This document shows, in pieces, positions 17,769-25,197 of a DNA stretch of 64,000 nucleotides. Numbering within the stretch: position 1 is the stretch's first letter; every line of letters starts with the position of its first letter. The notes under the pieces were generated by a model, which saw only the letters and a program-made list of their open reading frames with translations, made no database searches and was not told where the DNA came from. The DNA comes from Franconibacter helveticus LMG 23732. GTDB taxonomy: Bacteria > Pseudomonadota > Gammaproteobacteria > Enterobacterales > Enterobacteriaceae. The stretch spans positions 1 through 64,000 of the forward strand of contig NZ_AWFX01000042.1 of the NCBI RefSeq assembly GCF_000463115.2, written 5' to 3'. A program made the translations under genes and the position numbers.

Positions 17769-18641
17769 ATGCAAATGGTCATGCAGTCACTGGGCGACTT
17801 CCTGCGGGCGCTGCGTTTGCGCCTCGATCCCACCGCGTTTGGCTTTGTTGCGGGCAGACGGCGTACGTCCGGATTGCGCCGCGAAGAGGTCGCACAACTC
17901 GCCAATATCAGTCCCATCTGGTACACCTGGCTTGAGCAGGGTCGCGGTGGGGCGCCGTCGCGGGAAGTGCTTAATCGCATTGCCAGCGGGTTGCGTCTGA
18001 CTTCCCTCGAACGCGACCACCTCTTTATTCTGGCGTTTGGTCATCCGCCCGACGCGCAATTCACTATTTCCGGCGCTATTACGCCGCGATTACAGCGGGT
18101 GCTGGATGCGTTCACTATCCCGGCGATCATCAAAACCGTGACCTGGGATGTGATCGCCTGGAATCGTGCCGCCGCATCTGTGTTAACTGATTATGGGCAG
18201 TTGCCGCTGGCGGAGCGTAATATTCTGCGTCGGTTATTCACTGACCCGGAAGTGCGACAGGCGCAGGATAACTGGCAGTCGATGGCGCGGCTGGTGGTGA
18301 ATGCGTTTCGCGCCGATATAGCGCGGGCAGGTCAATCTGTGGAGACCGATCATCTGGTGGCGGAACTTTCGCAACGAAGCCCTGAATTTGACGCCTGGTG
18401 GCGCAGCAACGACGTCACCAGCCACGGCGAAGGGGCAAAACGCATTTATCACCCGCAGGCTGGGGCGATCGATCTTGAATTTTCGACGTTTATGGTCGAG
18501 GGGCGACAGGATCTGAATATGATCGTTTTTAACCCGGCTAATGAAGAGAGCCGCCGGAAAATTGATGAACAGGTAAGACAATCCCTGTTTTACAGCAGCG
18601 AGTCAGACCGCCATGGCGCGCAACGCGCGGGAGGAGGCTGA
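17769..18641 (+). CDS. XRE-family regulator with an MmyB-like ligand-binding domain
   Basis: The protein has 290 residues. Residues 10–85 form the helix-turn-helix (RRTSGLRREEVAQLANISPI, then YTWLEQGRG). The rest matches the MmyB-like PAS-type sensor (AIIKTVTWDVIAWNRAAASV, later HPQAGAIDLEFSTF). It probably represses the divergent epimerase-like gene, whose start is 100 bases away. The last dozen residues (SESDRHGAQRAGGG) are atypical and glycine-rich. Confidence 0.86.
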   Translation: MQMVMQSLGDFLRALRLRLDPTAFGFVAGRRRTSGLRREEVAQLANISPIWYTWLEQGRGGAPSREVLNRIASGLRLTSLERDHLFILAFGHPPDAQFTISGAITPRLQRVLDAFTIPAIIKTVTWDVIAWNRAAASVLTDYGQLPLAERNILRRLFTDPEVRQAQDNWQSMARLVVNAFRADIARAGQSVETDHLVAELSQRSPEFDAWWRSNDVTSHGEGAKRIYHPQAGAIDLEFSTFMVEGRQDLNMIVFNPANEESRRKIDEQVRQSLFYSSESDRHGAQRAGGG

Positions 18642-18791
18642 ACGCAATCTCAGCTGGACGAAGGTATATGCCGAAACCGACGGCACGGCCAGCAACCTGC
18701 AATTCAGTTCTGGTTTTTACCTGATGCCCGGCACGACGGCTATTTCGCTGCAAGTCAGTACGGGGGAAATGGCCACTTTCGGCTTTTCCTT

Positions 18792-18817
18792 AAACCACGC
18801 CATCCGGCGTGGTTTTT
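18792..18817. terminator. Bidirectional terminator between the XRE gene and the KTSC gene
   Basis: A 10-base perfect stem AAACCACGCC/GGCGTGGTTT with a 4-base loop and a T-run on the plus strand. It reaches the stop codon of the KTSC gene. Confidence 0.7.
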
Positions 18818-19035
18818 CACTCGCCCTCTATACGTTGAAAGGGGTAGCGCTCCCGGATGGCGCGGTCAAAGTATCGGCCTTTCGACGCGGCGCGCATGAG
18901 CTGCGCCCAGGTCTGCTGCGGCACATTTTGATAGTGATAAACCGTACCGTTGCGAAAGGCGATTTCCAGCACCCGGCTATCTATGTCATAGCCAACGGAA
19001 TCAAGGCTGGATGAGGCCACTTTCTCTCGTTGCAA
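18817..19035 (-). CDS. KTSC domain protein
   Basis: The 72-residue protein matches the KTSC domain throughout: SSSLDSVGYDIDSRVLEIAF, then YHYQNVPQQTWAQL and ASKGRYFDRAIRERYPF. The function of the domain is unclear. It is found as small stand-alone proteins in many bacteria. A TTG at 19035 with CGGAG 8 bases upstream is the likely start, since it begins the domain. An ATG at 19134 would add 33 residues without domain similarity. The gene is monocistronic. Confidence 0.72.
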   Translation of the reverse strand: MQREKVASSSLDSVGYDIDSRVLEIAFRNGTVYHYQNVPQQTWAQLMRAASKGRYFDRAIRERYPFQRIEGE

Positions 19036-19270
19036 GATATTATCTCCGCAGGGTGAATGATAAAGAGTATAACCCTCCTGAAGGCGGCCGGTAATAAGTC
19101 CGCCTGGATAATAATATGGTGGCGGAATAAGCAAAAACGAAGCGTAAAATAATTAAAAAGTGTCAGCCTGACGGCAGCCATTTCGAAAAAATAAACCGGC
19201 TGGCGCCCCGGTATAATAACGCGCCCTGGCTATACTCATTTCTCCTGATACAGGTTTTATGGAGGGGTGT

Positions 19271-19456
19271 ATGACAGACCGTCCTGATTATGATGAGCCT
19301 TTACCGGATGACGATGCCATTCCACTGGACGACGATGAGCCGTTAGACGATCCACTGGATGAAGATGACGACTATATCGATTCACCGGAAGACGGGACAG
19401 ATGATATCGACCCGCTTGATGATGAAGAAGATACTGACGCGACGCGCCCGTTATAG
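19271..19456 (+). CDS. Very acidic small protein of unknown function
   Basis: The 61-residue protein starts at an ATG with a strong GGAGGGG site 6 bases upstream and is followed by a terminator. About half of the residues are Asp or Glu and only two are basic (Arg4, Arg58). Repeated LDDD and DPLDE-like units alternate with proline. No domain, signal peptide or membrane segment is present, and it is predicted to be disordered. I do not recognise the family. The gene signals suggest it is real. Confidence 0.6.
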   Translation: MTDRPDYDEPLPDDDAIPLDDDEPLDDPLDEDDDYIDSPEDGTDDIDPLDDEEDTDATRPL

Positions 19457-19474
19457 GCCTGGAAATCGTTAAAA

Positions 19475-19499
19475 TAAGCCGCCTGCGGGCGGCTTTTTC
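19475..19499 (+). terminator. Terminator downstream of the acidic protein gene
   Basis: The stem AAGCCGCC/GGGCGGCTT has a short TGC loop region and is followed by T5. It lies about 20 bases after the stop. Confidence 0.7.
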
Positions 19500-19753
19500 A
19501 TGGCGCAGGGAAAGCGGCTTCTTCCGTGAAGCCATCATCCCCTGGTGTTGGGATAGGATAGCACTCAGCAAAGTCTGACGATAAAGCGGCTTTCGGCAAG
19601 CCTGAAAGAAGAGATTTAGGATTTGTTCGAGTCTTAGGGGCGAGAAGTGGCGGCAAGCGGGCGCTGGCATGAGCAAGGCGTGATAAAAAAGTTGATCTGC
19701 GTCATAAAAAATCGCATAGTTCAGCGCCATAAATCCTTACGTTTTGCAATCTC
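19500..19753. other. Gap with no recognised gene
   Basis: Between the terminator and ortT I see no gene. The minus-strand open frame across this stretch and the acidic gene is antisense and rich in His/Arg, typical of a shadow frame. Confidence 0.5.
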
Positions 19754-19927
19754 ATGACACTCTATCAACATATGCTTATCTTCTATGCCGTAGTGGCGCT
19801 GATCGCTGCGGTCATTACCTTTTTTATCGCGAAAGATCGTGTGCGCATCAAGCTCCTGAGCGCAGCGCTGGTGGGGGCGACCTGGCCGATGAGCTTCCCG
19901 GTTGCGCTGTTGGTCGCGCTGTTCTGA
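19754..19927 (+). CDS. ortT: Orphan toxin OrtT (GhoT-type membrane toxin)
   Basis: The 57-residue protein has two hydrophobic segments (about residues 5–24 and 36–57) around the positively charged loop AKDRVRIK. The YQHMLIFYAV start and the GATWPMSFPVALL block match E. coli OrtT (YdcX) closely. OrtT belongs to the GhoT family, which damages the inner membrane and lowers ATP. No antitoxin gene of the GhoS type is adjacent, consistent with the orphan status known for OrtT. In E. coli it has been linked to tolerance of antibiotics acting on folate metabolism. Confidence 0.88.
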   Translation: MTLYQHMLIFYAVVALIAAVITFFIAKDRVRIKLLSAALVGATWPMSFPVALLVALF

Positions 19928-20273
19928 TGCGGTAATGAATTAACGTTGCGGCACAGGCGGCTATTTTTAGCCTGCCGTTATTTCTGTTTTTTCTTCAATA
20001 TTGCTGACGGCGCGTAATAAAGCTGTGCTTTATGGCGCGAAGCGAAACGGTATTTCCTGCCAGTCTCTTTTTTAATCAATAAGCAGAGCGGAAAGCGAAA
20101 CGCGACGGTTTTGTTTTTACGCGAAGGCTTAATCCTCATTTTATTCGTTAGCGCTAAATCCTACTTAAGCCAGCAGCCTGGTAATGACTTGTAAAAAAGT
20201 ATCAGACGAAGCGGGTTGCTTGATGGCGCCACGTGGCTAGACTGTGTGAATTGTTATTGCGTAAGGAGGCATG
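19928..20273. other. Intergenic region between ortT and zntB
   Basis: No gene was found. A weak hairpin (GGCTA/TAGCC, about 19953–19970) followed later by a T-run may end ortT transcription. The zntB promoter lies at the right end. A large part is AT-rich. Confidence 0.5.
20216..20243 (+). promoter_or_regulatory. Candidate sigma-70 promoter of zntB
   Basis: TTGCTT, a 16-base spacer, then TAGACT, ending about 30 bases before the zntB start. It matches four of six bases in each hexamer. Confidence 0.45.
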
Positions 20274-21257
20274 GTGGACGCAATTAAAGGATCGGATGTA
20301 AATGTGCCTGACGCGGTATTTGCCTGGATGCTGGATGGCAAAGGCGGGGTAAAACCGCTGGCCGATAATGACATCATCGATAAAGACCACCCCTGTTGGC
20401 TGCACCTTAATTATACCAACCCGGAAAGCGCGCAGTGGCTGGCGACGACGCCGCTCTTGCCTAACGCCATACGCGACGCGCTGGCGGGAGAAAGCCTGCG
20501 GCCGCGCGTCACCCGCATGGGCGAAGGCACGCTTATCACGCTGCGCTGCATCAACGGCAGCACGGACGAACGTCCCGATCAACTGGTCGCAATGCGCCTG
20601 TATATGGACGAGCGGCTGATTGTCTCTACCCGGCAACGCAAAGTGCTGGCGCTGGATGACGTGGTGAATGACCTGAATGAAGGCACTGGGCCGACGGATG
20701 GCGGCAGCTGGCTGGTGGATATTTGCGATTCGCTTACCGACCACGCCAGCGAGTTTATCGAAGAGCTGCACGATAAAATTATCGATCTTGAAGATAATCT
20801 GCTCGACCAGCAAGTGCCGCCGCGCGGCCATCTGGCTTTGCTGCGTAAACAGCTTATCGTTATGCGTCGCTATATGACGCCGCAACGGGATGTCTATTCA
20901 CGCCTTGCCAGTGAGCGTTTTAGCTGGATGAGCGACGATCACCGACGCCGCATGCAGGATATCTCTGACCGTCTCGGCAGGGGGCTTGATGAAATCGACG
21001 CCTGCATTGCCCGCACGGCGGTCATGACAGATGAAATTTCTCAACTGATGCAGGAATCGCTTTCCCGCCGCAGCTATACCATGTCGCTAATGGCGATGGT
21101 TTTTCTTCCCAGCACGTTTTTAACCGGCCTGTTTGGCGTGAACCTCGGCGGCATTCCCGGCGGCGAGTGGCATTTTGGTTTCAGCCTGTTTTGCATGTTG
21201 TTAGTGGCGGTGATAGGCGGGGTTACGTGGTGGTTACATCGCAGTAAATGGCTGTAA
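20274..21257 (+). CDS. zntB: Zinc transporter ZntB
   Basis: The protein has 327 residues, the E. coli length, when started at GTG 20274; this gives [15 protein letters not shown] and correct spacing from the AAGGAGG site. The ATG one codon earlier is too close to that site. It is a CorA-family pentameric channel with a large cytoplasmic N-terminal domain. Two C-terminal membrane helices follow (about residues 268–288 and 300–321), with the GVN signature (FGVNLGG) that replaces the GMN of CorA. It moves zinc across the inner membrane. Confidence 0.95.
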   Translation: MDAIKGSDVNVPDAVFAWMLDGKGGVKPLADNDIIDKDHPCWLHLNYTNPESAQWLATTPLLPNAIRDALAGESLRPRVTRMGEGTLITLRCINGSTDERPDQLVAMRLYMDERLIVSTRQRKVLALDDVVNDLNEGTGPTDGGSWLVDICDSLTDHASEFIEELHDKIIDLEDNLLDQQVPPRGHLALLRKQLIVMRRYMTPQRDVYSRLASERFSWMSDDHRRRMQDISDRLGRGLDEIDACIARTAVMTDEISQLMQESLSRRSYTMSLMAMVFLPSTFLTGLFGVNLGGIPGGEWHFGFSLFCMLLVAVIGGVTWWLHRSKWL

Positions 21258-21303
21258 ATATTAACTTAATTAACAAAATTAAAACATGAAAAGGCGGTTT
21301 AAA

Positions 21304-21317
21304 TTGAGCCATGTCAA
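21304..21317 (+). promoter_or_regulatory. FNR binding site of the fnrS promoter
   Basis: TTGAG-CCAT-GTCAA matches the FNR consensus TTGAT-N4-ATCAA in 8 of 10 positions. Its centre is about 42 bases before the FnrS 5' end, the class II activator position. Confidence 0.75.
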
Positions 21318-21352
21318 AAAAGGAAAGCGCGTTTCGGGGCATTATCTCTCTC

Positions 21353-21473
21353 GCAGGTGAATGCAACGTCAAGCGATGGGCGTTGCGCTCCATATTGTCT
21401 TACTTCCTTTTTTGAATTACTGCATAGCACAATTGATTCGTACGACGCCGACTGAATAAGTCGGCTTTTTTTT
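21353..21473 (+). ncRNA. fnrS: FnrS anaerobically induced small RNA
   Basis: From GCAGGTGAATGCAACGTC through the T-run the sequence matches, as I remember it, the E. coli FnrS RNA almost base for base. The match includes the seed GATGGGCGTTGCGCTCC and the Hfq-type stretch CTTACTTCCTTTTTTG. The terminator stem GCCGACT/AGTCGGC has a slightly different loop. FnrS is induced by FNR without oxygen and, with Hfq, represses mRNAs of aerobic functions such as sodB, maeA and gpmA. The position after zntB is the same as in E. coli. Confidence 0.93.
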
Positions 21474-21535
21474 GCCTCCTCGCCATCAGCCTCTACGCTT
21501 AAAGGGACCGCATCTCCCCTTAACAGGAGGCACAC

Positions 21536-21688
21536 ATGACACACTTTAACCCACTACGTATGAGCGACCCTGTACCTACCGACCCGGTGCCGGTGCCCGA
21601 TCCTATCCCCAAACCGCAGCCTATCCCCGATCCGCCGCTTGAGCCAGACCCGAAACCGATTATCGATCCGCCGCCGCACATGCGTTAA
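21536..21688 (+). CDS. Proline-rich small protein of unknown function
   Basis: The 50-residue protein has an optimal ribosome site (AACAGGAGG, 6 bases before ATG). Nineteen residues are proline. From residue 11 on it is almost a regular alternation of proline with V, D, I, K or E (DPVPTDPVPVPDPIPKPQ), which should form an extended polyproline helix. It ends DPPPHMR. There is no signal peptide or membrane segment. The DPP and PPP motifs would need EF-P for efficient translation. I do not recognise the family. It is followed by a strong terminator. Confidence 0.65.
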   Translation: MTHFNPLRMSDPVPTDPVPVPDPIPKPQPIPDPPLEPDPKPIIDPPPHMR

Positions 21689-21700
21689 GCGCTAAAAAAA

Positions 21701-21727
21701 GTGTGCCCCGCAACGGGCGGGGCACAC
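21701..21727. terminator. Bidirectional terminator between the proline-rich gene and ttcA
   Basis: An 11-base stem (GTGTGCCCCGC/GCGGGGCACAC) preceded by an A-run. It serves the convergent ttcA gene and probably the small gene too. Confidence 0.75.
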
Positions 21728-21738
21728 ATGAGACGAGA

Positions 21739-22674
21739 TTATTTAATTTCGAGCACGTCGAGACGAAGGGCCAGAGGATCATTTTCCTCTTCTTCCGGCT
21801 GCCAGCCGGCAGGCTGCATCGGAAGCTCTTCACGATCAAACGCGAGATCGCCGCCCGCCACCACTTCTGAACCATGCTGGATGCCTTTAAAGTCGAACAG
21901 TTCTGTGTCGCAGAGATGAGAAGGCACAACGTTTTGCATGGCGCTAAACATGGTTTCAATGCGCCCAGGATAGCGTTTATCCCAGTCACGCAGCATATCG
22001 GCAATAACCTGACGTTGCAGGTTCGGCTGCGAGCCGCAAAGGTTGCAGGGAATAATCGGGAAACCTTTGGCCGTGGAGAAACGTTCTATATCTTTTTCCC
22101 GGCAGTAGGCGAGAGGGCGAATAACGATATGTTTGCCGTCGTCGCTCATCAGCTTGGGCGGCATGCCTTTCATTTTGCCGCCGTAAAACATATTCAAAAA
22201 CAGCGTTTGCAGAATGTCATCGCGGTGGTGCCCCAGGGCGATTTTAGTGGCGCCAAGTTCGGTTGCGGTGCGGTAGAGAATGCCCCGGCGCAGACGAGAG
22301 CAAAGCGAGCAGGTGGTTTTCCCCTCCGGGATCTTCTCTTTCACAATGCCATAAGTGTTCTCTTCAACGATTTTGTATTCCACGCCGAGAGAATCAAGGT
22401 ACTGCGGCAGAATATGTTCCGGGAAACCGGGCTGCTTCTGGTCGAGGTTAACCGCCACCAGAGTGAAATTGACCGGCGCGCTCTGTTGAAGATTGCGCAA
22501 GATCTCCAGCATGGTATAGCTGTCTTTACCGCCAGAAAGGCAAACCATAATGCGGTCGCCTTCTTCAATCATATTGTAATCGGCGATGGCTTCCCCGACA
22601 TTGCGGCGCAGACGCTTCTGAAGCTTGTTCAGGTTGTATTGCTCTTTCTTGCTAATTTCTTGATTCTCTGACAT
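21739..22674 (-). CDS. ttcA: tRNA 2-thiocytidine biosynthesis protein TtcA
   Basis: The protein has 311 residues, the E. coli length. The PP-loop SGGKDS is at residues 47–52. The iron-sulfur cysteines are in CSLCSR (about 122 and 125) and CNLCGSQ (about 213). It thiolates cytidine 32 in certain tRNAs, using ATP and a 4Fe-4S cluster. Confidence 0.96.
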   Translation of the reverse strand: MSENQEISKKEQYNLNKLQKRLRRNVGEAIADYNMIEEGDRIMVCLSGGKDSYTMLEILRNLQQSAPVNFTLVAVNLDQKQPGFPEHILPQYLDSLGVEYKIVEENTYGIVKEKIPEGKTTCSLCSRLRRGILYRTATELGATKIALGHHRDDILQTLFLNMFYGGKMKGMPPKLMSDDGKHIVIRPLAYCREKDIERFSTAKGFPIIPCNLCGSQPNLQRQVIADMLRDWDKRYPGRIETMFSAMQNVVPSHLCDTELFDFKGIQHGSEVVAGGDLAFDREELPMQPAGWQPEEEENDPLALRLDVLEIK

Positions 22675-23011
22675 TTATTCGTTGTCCACGTTGACAAATA
22701 ACGCCGGGTTAACAAACGGGTCCAGCGTGTGAGTATGGCGTTAAGCGCAGGCGCCAGCCAGTTGTTGCCGCTTTTAAGGCAATATCGCCTGGCTGCTGCA
22801 AACAGTGTGGCGTGTATGGTACGGATTACGGCGACGAATGCCAGCGCGTTTTGATGCTTACGCAAGGGCTTGTACCAAAGAAAAGCGTTATTCGCGCTTG
22901 GTTTTTTTCCTTGCCGCTTTTCACCAGAGCAGGAGCAAATAAAACGCAGCGGGAAAAGGAAGATAAATATAATGCTTGCTTAAAACAGAAGGGCGTGCGT
23001 TAATAGCGTCC
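22675..23011. other. Intergenic region between ttcA and the cold-shock gene
   Basis: No convincing gene was seen. The right end carries the cold-shock promoter: TTAATA at 23000–23005 aligns with the -10 region of E. coli cspA relative to the cold box, and a second -10-like TATAAT lies at 22968–22973. The open frames here lack ribosome sites. Confidence 0.5.
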
Positions 23012-23172
23012 TCGGTTTGATATACAGACCCGATCAAAAGCAGTTAGTAAAGCAGTTCTCTCTCAGGCGTTATCCTTCGATACCTCTCCTCTTTGAGTCT
23101 CCACTTAAGCTCTGATTAAATTCTGTTACTCAGACCTCATTCGCCGGAAGGCTAAATCAAAAAGGTAAAATT
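23012..23172 (+). promoter_or_regulatory. cspA-type cold-shock leader (thermosensing 5' UTR)
   Basis: The leader begins GGTTTGATATACAGACC, the cold box of cspA-family mRNAs. It continues with CAGTTAGTAAAGCAGT and GCGTTATCCTTCGATACC, which align block by block with the E. coli cspA leader. It ends in AAGGTAAAATT before the ATG. Length (about 160 bases) and layout are as in cspA, whose leader refolds with temperature to expose the ribosome site in the cold. Confidence 0.8.
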
Positions 23173-23385
23173 ATGTCTGCTAAAATGACTGGTATCGTTA
23201 AATGGTTCAACTCTGAGAAAGGCTTTGGCTTTATTTCTCCGGTTGACGGCAGCAAAGACGTTTTCGTGCATTTTTCTGCAATTCAGAGCGACGCATTCCG
23301 TACGCTGGAAGAAGGCCAGAAAGTAGAGTTCACTGTTGAACAAGGCCAGAAAGGCCCGGCAGCAGCGAACGTGGTAGCTCTCTAA
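23173..23385 (+). CDS. Cold-shock protein of the CspA family
   Basis: This 70-residue single cold-shock domain has the RNA-binding motifs KGFGFISP (RNP1, about residues 18–25) and DVFVHF (RNP2, about 33–38). It acts as an RNA chaperone. The long thermosensing leader marks it as cold-inducible rather than constitutive. The paralogue (CspA, CspB, CspG or CspI) cannot be fixed from sequence. It is followed by a YmcF-like gene, as cspB and cspG are in E. coli. Confidence 0.93.
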   Translation: MSAKMTGIVKWFNSEKGFGFISPVDGSKDVFVHFSAIQSDAFRTLEEGQKVEFTVEQGQKGPAAANVVAL

Positions 23386-23401
23386 GGACGCTACTGTAGT
23401 T

Positions 23402-23584
23402 ATGCATTTTAAATGTCCATGCTGCCAGGGATCGCAGTACCGGACGTCGCATTTTGACGTAACGGAAAAGAACCCGTACGGCGCCAAATGTATTTTTTGC
23501 AAATCGAATATGCAGGTGAGCATGCAGCCCACGGAATATAAGCGTACTGCAATAATGCAAAACGGTTATCGCGCTGCGCTGTAA
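23402..23584 (+). CDS. ymcF: Cold-shock small protein of the YmcF/YnfQ family
   Basis: This 60-residue zinc-ribbon-like protein contains CPCC near residues 5–8 and CIFC near 31–34, with a conserved QYRTSHFDV block between. It lies 16 bases after the cold-shock gene, the position of YmcF and YnfQ in E. coli, so it is presumably on the same cold-induced mRNA. Its role is unknown. It ends a few residues after the conserved part. Confidence 0.7.
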   Translation: MHFKCPCCQGSQYRTSHFDVTEKNPYGAKCIFCKSNMQVSMQPTEYKRTAIMQNGYRAAL

Positions 23585-23649
23585 CGTATCGGCCCGGAAA
23601 TAAACGCTGCGTTTATTTTCCCGAAATAACGAAACGGCCGCCTGTAATA

Positions 23650-23674
23650 AAACCCGCCTTGTGCGGGTTTTTTG
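23650..23674 (+). terminator. Terminator of the cold-shock operon
   Basis: The stem AAAACCCGC/GCGGGTTTT has a short CTTGT loop and further T residues. Confidence 0.75.
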
Positions 23675-23775
23675 CGTTTATACGCAACCGACAACCACCA
23701 CACCACATTCAACGCGCAAAGGGCGACGCTTTATGCGAGGATACGCGCTTTACGCTTTTTGATGAGCAGAGAATC

Positions 23776-25155
23776 ATGACCCAGGCTTCGTTTTCCACCC
23801 TTAACGCACTCACCCCCGACCAGCTTAGCAACCTTGACGCGCTGGGCTACCACACCATGACGCCAGTACAGGCGGCCTCGCTGCCCGCCATGCTTGCCGG
23901 CAGCGACGTGCGGGCGCAGGCGAAAACAGGGAGCGGCAAAACGGCCGCTTTCGGCCTGGGCGTGCTGGCGCGGCTTGATGCCTCGCGTTTTTGCACCCAG
24001 TCTTTGATTCTTTGCCCCACGCGCGAACTGGCGGACCAGGTGGCGAATGCGCTGCGTCGCCTGGCGCGTCATTTGCCGAACGTAAAAGTGCTGACGGTGT
24101 GCGGCGGCCAGCCGTTCAACATTCAGCGCGATTCGCTCGCCCATGCGCCGCATATTATTGTCGCCACGCCCGGTCGCCTGCTGGAGCATCTCTCCAGAGG
24201 CACCGTCAAGCTGGATGACCTCCAGACCCTGGTGCTGGATGAGGCGGACCGTATGCTCGATATGGGCTTTAGCGATGACATTGATGAAATCATTCGCTTC
24301 AGCCCGCAAAACCGCCAGACACTGCTTTTCTCCGCAACGTGGCCGCAAGCCATTGCCGCCGTAAGCGAGCGCGTGCAGCGTAACCCGGTGACAGTGGACA
24401 TCGACAGCGTGGACGAGCTGCCCGCCGTTGAGCAGCTCTTTTTTGACGTGGCGGGGCGCGAGAAAATCGCCCTGCTGCAAACGCTGCTGAGCGAACGCCA
24501 GCCTGCGTCCTGCGTAATTTTCTGCAATACGCGTAAAGCCTGCCAGGATGTCTGCGACGCGCTCAACGCCAGCCAGCAGAGCGCGCTGGCGCTGCATGGC
24601 GACATGGAGCAGCGCGACCGCGATCAGACGCTGGTTCGCTTCGCCAACGGCAGCAGCCGGGTGCTGGTAGCGACCGATGTCGCCGCGCGCGGTCTGGATA
24701 TCAAAGCGCTGGAGATGGTCATCAACTATGAACTCGCCTGGGAACCACAGGTGCACGTTCACCGCATCGGCCGTACCGCCCGCGCAGGGGAGCAGGGGCT
24801 GGCGGTCAGCTTCTGCGCGCCGGAAGAAATGCAACGGGCAAACGCGCTGGCGGATATGCTTAAACTTGATATCGACTGGCAGACGCCGCCATCCCGCCGG
24901 GCGGTGAAGCCGCTGGAAGCGGAAATGGCGACACTGTGCATCGACGGCGGTAAAAAAGCGAAAATGCGTCCGGGCGACGTGCTCGGCGCGCTGACCGGCG
25001 ATGTCGGCTTAAGCGCTGAAGACATCGGCAAGATTGATGTGTATCCGGTACATGTCTACGTGGCGGTAAAACACGCTGTCGCCCGCAAAGCGTATAAAGC
25101 GCTGCAACAGGGCAAAATCAAAGGCAAAACCTGCCGGGTGCGCCTTTTCAGCTAA
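23776..25155 (+). CDS. dbpA: ATP-dependent RNA helicase DbpA
   Basis: The start at ATG 23776 gives 459 residues (E. coli 457) and begins MTQASFSTLNALTPDQL like the known protein. The upstream frame crosses a terminator and is not coding. Helicase motifs are AKTGSGKT near 48–55, DEAD near 154 and HRIGRTARAG near 329–338. The C-terminal 75 residues (KKAKMRPGDVLGALTGDVGL) form the RNA-binding domain that recognises hairpin 92 of 23S rRNA. It acts in late assembly of the large ribosomal subunit. Confidence 0.96.
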   Translation: MTQASFSTLNALTPDQLSNLDALGYHTMTPVQAASLPAMLAGSDVRAQAKTGSGKTAAFGLGVLARLDASRFCTQSLILCPTRELADQVANALRRLARHLPNVKVLTVCGGQPFNIQRDSLAHAPHIIVATPGRLLEHLSRGTVKLDDLQTLVLDEADRMLDMGFSDDIDEIIRFSPQNRQTLLFSATWPQAIAAVSERVQRNPVTVDIDSVDELPAVEQLFFDVAGREKIALLQTLLSERQPASCVIFCNTRKACQDVCDALNASQQSALALHGDMEQRDRDQTLVRFANGSSRVLVATDVAARGLDIKALEMVINYELAWEPQVHVHRIGRTARAGEQGLAVSFCAPEEMQRANALADMLKLDIDWQTPPSRRAVKPLEAEMATLCIDGGKKAKMRPGDVLGALTGDVGLSAEDIGKIDVYPVHVYVAVKHAVARKAYKALQQGKIKGKTCRVRLFS

Positions 25156-25167
25156 GGTTCCCGCTTA

Positions 25168-25195
25168 TAAAAAAGGCCGCTTGCGCGGCCTTTTT
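25168..25195. terminator. Bidirectional terminator between dbpA and nifJ
   Basis: A 10-base stem (AAAAGGCCGC/GCGGCCTTTT) with a TTGC loop and a T-run. It separates the convergent dbpA and nifJ genes. Confidence 0.75.
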
Positions 25196-25197
25196 GC

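Noticed and set aside
18613..19014. 133-codon plus-strand frame after the XRE gene
   Set aside because: It runs through a strong terminator and antisense to the conserved KTSC domain.
19257..19730. 157-codon minus-strand frame over the acidic protein gene
   Set aside because: The plus-strand small gene has the ribosome site and terminator. The antisense product is His/Arg-rich only because it mirrors Asp codons.
22812..23003. 63-codon frame before the cold-shock gene
   Set aside because: No ribosome site or family resemblance; it overlaps the expected promoter.
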